From contig OZ025256.1 in assembly GCA_964019135.1 (NCBI GenBank), forward strand, positions 1,860,001 to 1,924,000: 64,000 bases of DNA, given 5' to 3'. The notes below the pieces were generated by a model. It did not search any database and was not told the DNA's origin. It saw nothing but the letters and a program-made list of their open reading frames with translations. Source of the stretch: Arenicola marina (Eukaryota; Annelida; Polychaeta; Arenicolidae). Both the position numbers and the translations under genes were made by a program. Every line of letters starts with the position of its first letter. Position 1 is the stretch's first letter. Of the stretch, positions 46,073-58,870 are shown piece by piece.

Positions 46073-47940
46073 TTCTCTCATCTGAATATGGATTTGGCCC
46101 GTCGTTTATCAAATGGTTCAATATAGTATATAAAGAACCAAAGAGTTGTATTATTAACAACGGTACTATGTCTGAATGGTTTACACTAGGCAGAGGTTGT
46201 AGGCAAGGAGATCCGCTTTCTCCCTATTTATTTATATTAGCCATCGAGCCTTTAGCGATGTTCCTAAAATCGGATAGTTCTGTGAAAGGTATTACTATTA
46301 AAAAAATTGAATATATTATTGGTCAATATGCTGATGATACATTGTTGATGCTGGACGGCAGTGAGGAATCCCTAAGACGTATGTTAAAGATTATGGAGGA
46401 ATTTTATATTTGCTCGGGGTTGCGCGTGAACGTCGATAAAACAAAAGCCATTTGAATTGAGAAAAACAATTCGCGTTATGAGAGTATGTACGGATATCCC
46501 ACTGGAGTGGGGCGAGGAATTTGTTTTGTTAGGTATTCAGTTTAGTGCTAATTTGGACCAGATGATCGCTCTAAATTATGATAGGAAAATAGAAGAATTC
46601 AATAGAATTTTGAAGGTATATGGAACAAGGAAATTGTCTCTTAGGGGTAGAGTGACAGTTGTAAAATCACTGGCCTTACCAAAGCTTGTACAGTTAATGT
46701 CAGCGCTTCCAACACCAGGCCAAGCTTATATTGATCAGCTCACTAGCGCTATCCGCAAGTTTATCTGGAGAAATAAGACACCTAAGGTATCTATGAATAG
46801 AATGTGCCAAGGGATAGATTCCGGAGGTATGGGCCTCACCCATGTCCCTTCGTTTATTAAAGCACTGAAAATCGCAATGGATTAGTAGACTAGTAAACAC
46901 ATGTGGTACCTGGCAAGATTTATTTTGTGAAACGATTTGCGAAGAAAAGAACTTATGTTGGGAGGTAGACCTCCAGTCTACTAAACTTTTCTGCAAGGTC
47001 TCAGATACTAAAATACCCAATATGGAACACACATTTCTTGACAAATACTAACATTTTGTCCAGGAAGAACGAATTTTTAAGCAAGGGTTTAAAGTATATT
47101 AGAGATTTAACGAATGACAGCGGAAACTTACTACGTTGGTTTGAGTTTAAAGAAAGATACAAGGTTGACATTAATTTTGCTGATTTTTATGGTCTTATAT
47201 ATTCGTTGCCCCGCGACTGGCGACTAGCTTGTAACCAAGATGAAGCGCTTTCTAACGATAGTAGGAATAGTCGTTCAGATGAAATGCAAAAAGAAAAACG
47301 TGTCTGCCATTATGTTTATTTGAGACTAGTGCATGTACTCCCGTTTAACTGTGGTAATGAGGCCAAATGGCAAAGGTTTTTGGATTGCAGCATGTCAAAT
47401 TTAGAATGGCAACGAATTTACAAGCTTTCTTATAATTGTACGATTGATGAAAGATTAAGAAGTTTTCAGTTTGATATATTGCATAGGGTAACAGCCACAA
47501 ATGTGTTTTTGAAACGATGCAAGATTAAGGATATAGACCGTTGTACTTTCTGTAATGCCGAACCAGAGTCATTAGGGCATTTTTTCTTCGATTGTCCATG
47601 TATACAACCACTTTGGGAGAGATTGGCAACATGATTAGAGGTGGTTGCGAGAATTAATTTTGCTGCGTTATTATCAGTTAAAAATATTTCACTGGGAATG
47701 ACAGATGTTTCAAATAGTAACTTGTTAAATCATATTGTGCTCATTATTAAGAAATATATATTTGTATCAAAATGGAAAAGTACAATTCCAACTTTCCAAG
47801 GGGGCATAAATGCCATAAAATCCAAGTTTTACACGGAAAGGTATATTGCTCAGAGTCACTTCTCTCATCAGTCCCTTGCCTTGTCAGTGTCACAGTCACA
47901 TGTTTGCTTGTGAATAAAGGAGTTAATGATAGCTCACATG
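46073..47940 (+). mobile_element. LINE, L1/Tx1-like, 5'-truncated and broken
   Basis: Begins within reverse transcriptase: GRGCRQGDPLSPYLFILAIE, then GQYADDTLLML, then GLRVNVDKTKAI. The thumb and linker read LALPKLVQLMSALPTPG and IRKFIWRNKTPKVS. A C-terminal zinc-knuckle-like CTFCNAEPESLGHFFFDC is followed by PLWERL. A frame change at about 46455 and stops at about 46883 and 47632 interrupt it. The 3' end is close to TTGTGAATAAAGGAG. GRGxRQGDPLSP and the IRKFIW block are typical of the L1/Tx1 group. Confidence 0.8.
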
Positions 47941-49882
47941 TATGCCACTAACTGTTACAACTGACCGCTTTTTTAAGATGCCGGTGATGGAGGATTTTGA
48001 AGCTGACTGAGAGAAGTTGACAAGGCAGCATGTAATACAGAAGAATGTTGGAAAAGAACTAATTCTGCCCTCTTATGTCTCCCCTCCTCAAACTTTGGGT
48101 GTCTCTCCTTCCCTAACTTGTCTCGTGAAACAATGTATTCTGTCCTTGGCTGTGTGCTATTATCAGGACCCGAGGGTCTAGGTTATGTATAACTGTGTAT
48201 TTCATAATTATCCATAAATAAGAGGGCAATTAATCACTTCATTTTTGCAACACAACAAACGCTCAAATTAATTGGCACGTGTAGTATTACCATTATTTTA
48301 GTTAGCTAGGACGTCGGCTTGCCATAGCTAGGGGCTGGTTGGTCATGTGACAGACTGGTGCCCTTATCCGGAAGGACCGCCGTGTCCCCTGGGGCGCGTC
48401 TCTAGGGGACAGAGGAAAGTGTCGGATCTGACCTGCTGGTAGGTGTTCGGGAGGCCCGGACGTTTTTCGGGATCCCAAGGGATAAGATACAGGAATATAG
48501 ATAACAAGGATATAAGGACATTCCAGTTAGACGTTAGTGTTTTGTGTGCTCACTGGCCCAGAGATATACAGCACTGGGGTGCTGGGGCCTACTTAATCCA
48601 TACATAGGTACTTAATCCATACATAGGTACTTAATCCATTTTTAGAGCCCCCCCCTCCGGGTCGTAGGTTTTATAATATCCGCTCTGGTAACTTTTTCAT
48701 CGCGAATATCCACTCTCTCAGGCATCAACGCACCCGCAGAACCGCCGCCAGATTACTGTTAACCAGATAACTGTTAATAGTATTGACTGTTGTATAGAAG
48801 TGATCGCGTATACTGCGCAGTAGCTATATATAATAAAACAGTTGAATTGTACTCGGTTATAGTTAGTCCAGTTATTTCCCCACCGCACCAAAGTGTACAT
48901 CAGATAACCCAGTTATACTCTATATATTCTACATGTACTCTATCAGTCAAGGAACTTTTCTTTCCGCTTTCCGCTTATCAAGTGTTTCCAACAATTGATA
49001 ATGTTACAGATATTGGCCTATGGTTATTGGACGTTTTTGTCTCCTTCATTATATATGGGCATCAACTTTAATATTTTCAACTGTTTTGGGAAAGAACTCT
49101 CTAATACTGATAAGCTTAAAATACATTTCAGTGGTTCCTCTAAAATTAGATTCTTATAGATTTTAGATCCCCCATCCAGGGGATTTTTGTTTCAGCGACT
49201 AACTGCTTCAGTTCAACTGCTTCAAAGAACTGCTATGAAGTTCTTCTTTACTCACTGGTTCAACAAACATGCTCGGACAGTTCGCTTGCTTGATGTGGCT
49301 GCATTGTGCATGATCCTGGATATGGCTTTAACATCCTCATTTCCATGCATATTTCATTCAAGAGCTGTAGTATCCTCGGGTACCATACTTTTGCCCACTG
49401 ACAACGGGCGCCGATTTGCTGGGACAAAGTGCAGCTGAGATTCCCTTAAGCAGTCCCCGGCGGTGGCAGCCATCTTGTATAGCAAGCCCAAGCGGACATA
49501 AACGTGTATGGCAAGCCCAAGCGGGCATAAACATTCGAGTTCTTCCAACGCAAATGCCAAAACAAATGCGGCCCAGAAAAACGGTTGATCGACAAATTTA
49601 ACCCTAGTATCAGTTGGTGTAACCATTTGGTTCGTACACAGGTGAAATACATTCTCATGTACGAAGGCGGAACACATCGGTATGTACGTACACCGGATAA
49701 ATGATCCAAAAATATATTGAGCTGATAAGATTGAGCACTTATTTTGGGAAAACTAGGTGGGGTATCAGTACCTGGTAAATCTTGCAGGTTTTAGTAAAGG
49801 CTGCACAACTGTCAAGATTTCTGATATCAGTTGTGATAAGATAAGATAATCTTATAAATATGTTGTGATACTAGATGATATG
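47941..49882. other. No gene recognised
   Basis: Only small local repeats, such as a doubled GGCAAGCCCAAGCGG-like block (about 49485-49530). Confidence 0.5.
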
Positions 49883-49992
49883 CATATGGCATTGCGTCGA
49901 GTGCGAGATGGATTTATCTCAGCACAAGTCTCCAAAATTTCGGAAATGCGTGCTGAGATAAACCCATCTCGCACGAGAAGCAATGCCATATG
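49883..49992. repeat. Imperfect palindrome, 43-bp arms, 24-bp loop
   Basis: Left arm 49883-49925 begins CATATGGCATTGC and ends TTTATCTCAGCAC. Right arm 49950-49992 is its reverse complement at 39 of 43 positions. No coding content; could fold as a hairpin or be a very short inverted-repeat element. Confidence 0.85.
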
Positions 49993-52469
49993 TATTTTCT
50001 CGCTCGAATAGAACTCCAAACGTCGCCATTAATTCAACACGGAGATCTAACGATGACAATGATACTCACAACTGCACCTAAATATTTGGTCGAAATCATA
50101 ACAGTGGCGCTCAATAGCACCTGCAACTAAGTGTTGCGCGCGACGTGTTTCCTTGGAGATATGACGTCGTCAAAGTGATTACGCCTCTGCGGCGGAGATA
50201 GGTCTAACGAACATATTGTTTTGGGCAAAATGGTATCTATTTGTAAAATGAACCTTTTGTTTTCGTAAATTGTGGCTGTATTTCTATAGTTGGAGTTCAT
50301 ATGATTCAGGTCTATAGCTATTATATTGCGGCAGCAAAACAACGCACGATTGGAAAACTAAAATGGATCTTACACAGTAAGTTTCAGCGCTTACGCCGCC
50401 AAACTTCGCCACATAAACTAATTTGTCAAACTGTAACATAATATGATAAAATCTCAATTTCTGACACGTATACCGGGATGGGTTTTTCCCGGAACTGGTG
50501 TCAACATTGGCCACTGACAACAGAGTGCGAGAAAACGATATATAACGGCGTCGCGAAAAAAGGGAGGCTTTTTTTAATGTTTTGTGATAAAATAATGTTA
50601 TGTAAAGACCTTGCCATATGTAATAACATCGATTAAACATGCTGTGACACGAGACATCATTGTCTTGAGCAATTGCTACCACGCCAATACAAATTCAGCT
50701 CATGTTATTGCCGCTCATATTCCCAAACTACAATGCCCAAGTAGTAAGGGTGGAGTAGTATTCTGAGTGAATTAATCACTCTCCAATTAAATTTAAAGAG
50801 ATAAGCAAATGATGTCACGGAGAAGTCCACATCCACTTCTTATCACGTTGAGATTTTGAAACTCCCTTGTCATTGGCTTGAGCTCAACAAAAAGCAGTCA
50901 ACCATGCATACAAGCAACAGATGCCTAGGTACATCATGAAGCTCGCATGACAATCTTGTGACATAATAATTTCTCAATAGCGCTCACGGGCGAAGTTCCC
51001 ATAATTAAACAGGTCGACCCCCCGTGTGTCTAATTTGATGAATCGGTTTTCAGTGATTTCATGGAATGAACACTTATTGGAACACATGTTCACGTGTGTA
51101 TATCCAATGGACAAAACTCCGAACTGAACAATAACGTTGTACCAATGCCCGCTTTCATCTACACTCCTCTATCAACATGTTGTGATATATGGCACAGGAC
51201 ACCACATTTCCGGGTCAAAGCCATGTCCAGATTCCCGGCCAACATCCGGACTTACTCACTTCTCGACCAGCCGTCTTGTCAGGTAACTCGGTTTGCTGAA
51301 ATCATTTCGGTTTCACCCTTGTTGTTGCATACACGCTCATTGACTGCTACACAGTTCTTTTCACTGGCTTGCGTCTGGTACCACTCGTCATATCCCAAAT
51401 ATTGTATCTTGACATAGCTGGCCAGCACGGGACACTTTTCAATGAAAACGTCGTGCAATACAACAATGCTATGCGAGCAATCTGCTCACGACAGAGCACT
51501 CCCAATACGTACCAGAGGTAACTGGTCCAATTGGCAGCAATCCCTGACAGATAGAATGCACCTCAGTGATGAAGGCTTTGTAAAGTATTACTACAGTGTA
51601 GGGGAACATTATCGCTGCTGCTAACGCTTTAATTTAAACTCTTTCGAAGACAGAATTTCTGCCCAGTTTGATAAAACTTCAAGGTGATCGTTTCATCCAA
51701 TACCATCACTTACCGCTACATATAGATCACGATATGCATGCTAAATGATGTTTACAATATGTATCTAATAAAAATATTTCCCAGTTCTTACATATGTGAA
51801 ACCGACGGTATGGTGTCCTTTTTTAGGACAGTATGAATATTTGTTCAGTTTTCAACGCAGGCCCTCATAGTAAGTATGTATAAATTATTTAACTAACTAA
51901 CTAAAGACGGACACGTGCACATTCGAGTCACATGTCCTCCTTCCCATTGGTTAACACTTACGGACAATCATGTGACGGACGGACACCCGGAAAACGTCAC
52001 AGCGCAAACATATACTAGGACGTTATGACACAAGACGTGATATGCACCACAACATACCACAACATAAAGAGATCACACGCCTTGACACGCCCCGCTACTG
52101 TTTGATGACTGTTTTGGTTTATAAAGCATTCGCTACGCGGCGGTTCTTTACGAAAGTGGGTTTCTGCGTTAGCATTTGTGGACGTGTGATATTTCGAAAG
52201 AGCGGTCTCAAATTCTTATACGCTTATTTTCATGGTAGCACATATTATATATTTATTATTTAACACGACCCAAAGGCCGGACGTTAGTTTCGAGACGGCA
52301 TTTGCTTTACGCGCCGCTTCTTGCGAGGCAATTGAGGCGTACGCAGTGGTGTAGTTTCGATGATTTATTTAAACCCTAAACTCAATTAATAGCATAGTAA
52401 CATAGCTCCCTTTAAACGTAGCTTCACTTGCCTGGCAGCAGTCTTTCGCCACTGAAATCGACGGCGCCA
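49993..52469. other. No gene recognised
   Basis: Short open frames without domains; nothing further seen. Confidence 0.5.
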
Positions 52470-52820
52470 TGAAGAGATACATGGGGGGGGGGGGGGTGGT
52501 GGGCACTGTTATACGAATCTGGTGGGTGGGTGGGGGGAGGGGGGAGGGGTCCGCGGGTGCCCATTGACGCCTCTGGGAGAGGACATTTGTGATGTCAAAT
52601 ATACTCCCGAACATTTATGAAATATAAAAAAAATACCCTATAGAGCGGATATTTGAAAACTTGCGACTGGGCCCCTGAAAATGTGTTTTCATGGAGCCGG
52701 TTGCCGCGAAGAAATACCCCTCCCGGGCGGAAAAGGGGGGGGGGCTTTATCGCGGACCGTCCCTCCCACCGCCCACAGCACTGTATTAAGTACCCCCCCC
52801 CCCCCGCCCCCTTCCGGGGT
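52470..52820. mobile_element. MITE-like repeat with G/C-tract ends, copy 2
   Basis: Same family as 36080-36355: G run at 52482, then GGGCACTGTTATACGAATCT, AGAGCGGATATTTGAA and TGTATTAAGTAC, then a C run at 52793. Confidence 0.6.
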
Positions 52821-52824
52821 ACCT

Positions 52825-53460
52825 GGATGGGGATAGGTGCTAGGGTAGGGTAGATATTGGTACAGCGGTGAAAGAAACGAATGGCAATGAAAGGCGTTAG
52901 GGACTGAAGATTATGGGCATTGGGCCGGGGTGGGTGGTTATTGGTGCGGGTATTTGGATACATTTTGCTTTTTTGACATTCGTCGGAAAAGAATCTATTG
53001 TGTATAAACCAAAGTATTGCATCCTATTGGCGGTAGAATAAGTGCTCGGGTGGCGTGGATGTTGGTATGGCAAGCGGCAGAGAATGACAGGAGTTAGGGG
53101 CTGCCGATTCGGCCTTGGTGGGTGTTATTGGTTTGTGGATTTTGCATTTTTGACATTTACCGGAAAATGATTCTTTTGTATGTAAACCAAAGTGCTTCAC
53201 CTGGACTCCAGCGTCCTGTTGTCGTCAGCTGATACCCACACCGCCAATGGCGTGGTGACCTTGGCCGACCCATTTGCAGTTTGTGGGATGCCCAAGGTCA
53301 AACCTCACCGGTTGACATGGAAGCCTGACTACAGGTACCTTGTGTGACGTTATATCATCTGAATGGCTGCCCAGCGCCACGTGACATGAAGTGACCATGT
53401 TACGTACGTGGGAGCCAACATTCAGTCAGCCACGTTGCCCTGGACCCAGGAACTAATGTG
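52825..53460. repeat. Segmental duplicate A1 (partner 60960-61400)
   Basis: Shares GCTAGGGTAGGGT, ATTGGTACAG, AATGGCGTGG and GAAGCCTGACTACA-like blocks, in order, with 60990-61400. Diverged, non-coding. Confidence 0.65.
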
Positions 53461-55394
53461 AAAGATCCCTTAAGCGTTCGCAGGGTGGAATTCATAACAG
53501 ACACTAGTCATATTCTCCCACCTCTGCAAGGCGCTCGGCGCTCGTTCAAAAAATACAGCCCATAATTCTCAATGTGGTGCGGCTGCTGTAAAGTTCATAA
53601 CAGACACTTTTCATTCTCTCCTAACACTGCCCTGCGCTTATTCCAATGTACAGCGTATTACATCACCGTCATTGCCTCCGCCTGAGCAGCCATTCCCTAG
53701 CTGTCTGATGCATAGGGGCAGACAGGGTTGCTGCACTATTGATTAATGAGACCGTTGAGAGCAGGGCGCCGCCCGTGGCTGTAGTTACCGTCTGAACGGC
53801 GCGACCTTCTCCGCTGTTTTCGGTAATTCGTCTTTCGTGAAACGGGAGGTCACTCAACCGCTACCGGAATGGAAAACAATATGAAAGACCGAGCTGTGCC
53901 TACCAGACGTCTTCTTCCAGTCGAGAGCATTCATTAATATGCATAGACTATTTGAATACTTACCTTATATGGTCCCATTGGGAAAGCGGCCAGGACAGCA
54001 TGTGGCTTCTTTATGGTTCATCTAAGGAACCGGGTGGACGACCGTTCGAGGCGCCTCCCAGCGGGAGAGTATCATTATTATCAATGGTCGCCATTAAACG
54101 GACCCAGCGGACAGGACATTGTCGGCTGGATTGTAAGATTCGCACCGAAGCTCAGCCACTTATGCAGAACGATAGCTCTAGAGAACTGGGTTCTGCTCAC
54201 CAGAGATAGCGTCCATTCAGACACGGCTATCCCCAACAGAGTCGGCCGCAATACAATCCTCTCCCACAAGCTGCAGATAATCTATTCCCCATACGAGATT
54301 GTAATACATTTGCTGATTCCAATAGCCGCGGCCATATTGTTAGGTGCCACACGGTGATCATAGTTCAGTGACACATGTGACTCTGTGGCAAGCAGCGAGC
54401 CGAGGAATTTATCTTTGCGACATTGCTGGCGTCGGGGAAGTTTGCTTATAAAAGACGATAACTTTACCAACTGTATAGTTGGTCTCATGTCTATATCGGT
54501 AAGACGTAATCGTACGTGGGATCATCTGACCCAACTTGCTAAATCTGGGATCAAGCAAACAGATCAAGCCGGATGAAGGCGTGCATGAACACGGAAGGAA
54601 ACCTAACGTGAAACAATCGGGGCAAGCAAAACCACCCGAAAGCAAAAGCGTACGAATGGTAGCCTCATAATCTGCGCTCGGATAAAATACCAGACATGGA
54701 CAAACTTTATCCCCACAACGTAAAGAACACTAAAGGAAAACAAACGTGTGTATGTTGAGGCTGTGCCACCTAGACACCGAATAAAATCCTTTGGGAAAAC
54801 CACAGTTCAGCAACCTAGACACTGCAGGAAGCGGAAATGACGTAACGCTGGCTCTTAAACACAGCGGGAAAGCATAATGTGGAGGCTGAACACACAATTA
54901 TAACGCATCCCAGCAAACAAACCAAACGAAAAGTAATGTGATCCAGTTGTAGCCATGGTAGCTAAATACCAAGGGACCAGCAAACCTGGACAAACTACCA
55001 CTCTGCTACATAAACACTGAAGGAAACAATACGCGGAGAATCCGCAACAACGCTATCTAAACACAGAAAAAGAACAAGCGTGACGAACCTGTATTGCCGC
55101 AACTGAATGATCGACTTTAGATGTCACTGAAAAGAAAGCCCTCCAAGAGCTATTATGTGGGTCCGGCCGTATCTCATCACCCCCGTGACCATGGGTCAGG
55201 GTGCTGGGCAGCCGGTGGCAGAGTGGAGGGCACCGCGGGCACCGGTGAGTTATTAGCCTGGTGGCCGCGATATCATTGACTCGGCCATCGTGGCTTCCAT
55301 CCATCATGGTCGAGGTTTTACGAGCGGCTCGACCCTGGCTGCGGGGCGGGCCGGACGCTGTGTGGGGCGGTAAGCGTCTGGCTGCTTCCGAGGA
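53461..55394. other. No gene recognised; degenerate repeats
   Basis: From about 54590 to 55080, loosely repeated ACACTGAAGGAAA-like blocks recur every 65-130 bp. An open frame on the minus strand (55053-55406) has no recognisable domain. Confidence 0.45.
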
Positions 55395-55605
55395 AGGGTG
55401 GAGCAATATGGCCTATGGGAGAGGGTGAGGCTGTATGGAAGATGGACGAGGGCGTGGCAATATGGTTTGCGGGAGAGGGTGAGGCCACATGGTTGGCTGG
55501 AAAGGTGGGGCAAAATGGTTACCGAGAGAAGGTGGGGCAATATGGTTGGCGAGATCAGGTGGGGCACTATGGTTGGCGTGAGATGGTTAGGTAATATGAC
55601 TGACG
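55395..55605. repeat. Degenerate minisatellite of about 30 bp
   Basis: About seven units with GAGAAGGTGGGGCAATATGG and variants. Confidence 0.7.
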
Positions 55606-56444
55606 ACTAAGGTAAGACCTAGATGAAAGACAAAACATTGAAGCCAATGTATTCCGGAAATTGACTCGGTAACGCGAATTGTGTTCCAAGAAGCCTTAAA
55701 CGATATCCTGTTGAATCAGCAGCTGCCATTTTGTATTTTGAACCATAATCTCTACATCTATCGGCCTATCTCACTCTTTCTTTCTTACCCTATCTGTATA
55801 GCTAACCGTTTCTTTTTCCCCGCTATGTGTATCTCTTTGTCGGTCTGTGTTGCTCTTATCCTCTCTCACTGTCTTTGTATTGCTCTATCTTTCTCCGTAT
55901 GTATCTTTCTTCTTTTTTTCTATCCCCCTCTCTTGCGCTCTCTTTTGTTATTCGCTCCCATCTCTGGCGTTCTCTACCCTCTCTCTACCGGCGGCGTCTC
56001 TATTTCGTGTATGCCGACATTAACATCGACTTGCTATTGCCAAAGAAATGCGCACCTCCCTTTGAGGTAAATTGCTACCATGCTTCCACTTGCTTAACTC
56101 TTATTAAGTCACGAATGAAGTGTGTAGTTTCGTCGTAGCCTCACCTGGCCGTTGCAGTATTATTAGTTATCTTACTTAATCAAAATAAGTTTATTTAAGA
56201 GCTAGCACATTCCTCACTTTGATGTTTTTCCTTTGTGAATATATTCTCTGTGTTCTTGGCTGAGAAAATCGTTTCGAAATATTCTACTCGGTATTTATAA
56301 ACATAACGCTAATCAGTAGACGTGCGTGGGACTAGGTAAGGAAGAAGAACACCGATCCAGTTCCGGGATAAGCCCACGCAGCACGGCGACAGATACATGC
56401 ACGCTATGCTCCGCGGACTAGATGCGTATTAGTTTAGCATATGA
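55606..56444. other. No gene recognised
   Basis: A pyrimidine-rich stretch (55760-55990) gives long hydrophobic open frames by composition alone. Confidence 0.45.
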
Positions 56445-56530
56445 GATTGTCTCAGCAGCTGGGATTATCGCAGCAGGTGAGATTATCGCAGCAGGTGAGA
56501 TTATTTCATCAGGGGAGATTATCTCAGCAG
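56445..56530. repeat. 18-bp minisatellite, left part
   Basis: Units such as GATTATCGCAGCAGGTGA (18 bp), about five. Continues at 57093-57320 after the LINE fragment. Confidence 0.75.
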
Positions 56531-57092
56531 GCAAATGTTATAAATCAATGTGATATAAATGGTATAGATATCAATGTCCTCTATGCAAGGAAGGCTAAAG
56601 ATGTACCTGATTTGAAAATTGCGTAGTTTAACTATAAAATGTTGCATGATTTCGTACCAGGCATGAACAATTTAAAACGATGGCGAATACGAAAATCAGA
56701 TCAGTGCCCGTTGTGTAACACGGGACATGACATTCGGCATACGCTATTCTCTTGTAAATATGCTAAGAAACTATGGTCAGTGGTAGATACCTCCTCTGGG
56801 GCTACGTACTGTCACAATAAGCATTGTAAGCTACTTTATATATGTACTGTACCTGCAAAGAGAAGAACTGAAAAATGATGGTAATGTTACGTGTGCTCTG
56901 CGCTATATTTATGGAAAATTGAAAAGCTTAATAGACATATACAGGTTAAGCGCAAAATTGGGCCTCTTTTAGAGATCAAATCTCCAGGGATTTGTAGTGC
57001 TATGTAAATTGTATTGATTCCTTTAGAAACAATTATTTCAATATACATGTACTTAAATGTCTATGAAAATAAAGATTTTATAACTCAGACAA
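56531..57092 (+). mobile_element. LINE 3' fragment inserted in an 18-bp minisatellite
   Basis: A reading at 56639-56878 contains the reverse-transcriptase zinc-binding tail: RIRKSDQCPLCNTGHDIRHT, then LFSCKYAKKLW. The fragment ends near AATAAAGATTTTATAACTC. Units of the same minisatellite lie directly on both sides, so the fragment split the array. Confidence 0.65.
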
Positions 57093-57320
57093 TTCTCAGC
57101 AGGTGACATTATCTCAGCAGGTGGGATTATCTCAGCGGGTGACATTCTCTCAGCAGGTGGGATTATCTCAGCAGGCGACATTATCTCAGCAGGTGGGATT
57201 ATCTCAGCAGGTGACATTATCTCAGCAGGTGGGATTATGGCCGCAGATGGGTCTGTCTCAGCATATAGCTTATCTCAGCAGATGGGATATCAGCAAATGC
57301 TATTATCCTAGCAGATGAAA
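57093..57320. repeat. 18-bp minisatellite, right part
   Basis: About 12 units of GATTATCTCAGCAGGTGG and ACATTATCTCAGCAGGTG alternate, giving a 36-bp higher-order period, then decay after 57235. Confidence 0.8.
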
Positions 57321-57589
57321 TTATCTTTGCAGATGAGACTATCAGGGCGGTATAGCTCTTTCATCTCTGCTATCGCCTCCACCAAACCCTGGTTGTCATT
57401 TTATATTCTACAGACTGTCACTTTTTCATCACTGGCATGCACGTGTCAACGTATGTCGACCCCTCCTAGATTCCAGTGACGTGTTACCATGGATGCACAT
57501 TGACCGACTACTGTACGTGGTTGTGTGGTAGACGTCAACTGGCCAATTACAACACTTTCAGGTAACCCCATGTATTTGACTCCGACCAC

Positions 57590-57690
57590 AGGGGCCGGCC
57601 CAATATCTCAGTTGGTCAGAGCTCTCGCCTTCAGTGCTCTGGCCACGCCACCTGGATCAGTGGTTCGCGCCCCGCTGTGGCCATGTGTGT
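57590..57690 (+). mobile_element. tRNA-derived SINE head, plus strand
   Basis: TATCTCAGTTGGTCAGAGC resembles a tRNA A box region and GTGGTTCGCGCCCC a B box about 40 bp later. The head is followed by a body running into 57.7-57.85 kb. No target duplication was found, and the 3' end is not clear. Confidence 0.55.
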
Positions 57691-57849
57691 GTGGACGTAC
57701 AATAGATGTACAATACATGTACAAATCATGGCGTCGCTACCGGACACCAGACCCAGGACCGTCGTGACTCTCTATGACCACAACAACGGGATATCTGATG
57801 ACTTTGTTTACTACCACGGAAACAGCAGCTCAGGAAATATGAACGCCGC

Positions 57850-58870
57850 CCGTACTTTGAGCTGGTTTTAGGGCTTCCTTTCTCTCTGCTCCCTGGACTG
57901 GAATTCTCGTTCGGTGCTTACTCGGGGGGGGGGGGGGGGGGTATGAGGCGGAGGGTGGGGGGGCGGGTTATAGCGACTCACAGTGGGGCGTGACTCGGCA
58001 GCTGCCATTCAGCCTTGCGCTTAGCAGGCTATTACGGAGTCAGGACGCATGCGTTACTTCGAGATGGGCTGACGGACGTTAGTAGGCCAGTTTCACAATC
58101 AACTACGACATTGTGACCTTGACTGGATCTAGTCTGCACCCGGTACAGAAATCAAAACAAACCTCGTCGGACGTTGTCGTCTCATCACATTACCCAGCCT
58201 CACGCCCCCCACCCCCTACCCCAATACCCCTGAACCCACTCCCTCCCCCATCCACCCTCCCACAATGCACCTCGAGACATGGCTCAAATAGTAATTCGCC
58301 AGAACATTTGATACAATCCAGGCATTATATGCGCCTTGAGCATTTTGGGTTGCTGCGACTTGACAAGGTCATATATTTAACCCGTCCTCGCTGCCGCCGA
58401 ATCTCATTTTTCCGATCCTCCAACGTGCCTGCCGTGTAATCACAATCCTCTTTGATCGTCGTCGCAAGTAATTTATTCTTCCCAATACGCCCCCTCCCCC
58501 CACTCCCCCCCACTCGCCTCGCCCCGAAAAGTTTGAAATGTGATCTTACTGAACCCATCTACTAACACCAGCCTTCTTGACCTGCAAATCTTCGGAGAGG
58601 GCGCATCATGAATCAATCCAATAGCGAAAGTGTTGTTTCCACCCGGAAACCTTGCGCTCGTCCATCTATTAATCAGGAGTTCTGTGGAAACGGAAATTTG
58701 GTAGAACAGAGTCCTCCATAAGAGATAGACCCTTGGAGATGTCTTGGTGGGGGAATCCCTCGTCCCCCGTGAAGATGTATCGAGAGGAGTGCCCCGTCCC
58801 GCCCCGTGGAGATGTATCGATACCCCGCCCCCCCCCCCGCCCCCTCACGGGCGCCTCCCGTCACGCGATC
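57850..58870. repeat. Segmental duplicate B1 (partner 61560-62830)
   Basis: Order shared with the partner: GAGCTGGTT, CTCCCTGG, GGTACAGAAATCAAAACA, CACAATGCACCT, GACAAGGTCATATATTT, CTGCCGCCGAATCTCATTTT, CCATCTATTAATCAGGA. About three quarters identical by eye. No gene seen. Confidence 0.75.

Noticed and set aside
55760-56070. Hydrophobic open frames as membrane proteins
   Set aside because: They arise from a pyrimidine-rich tract and lack splice or start support.
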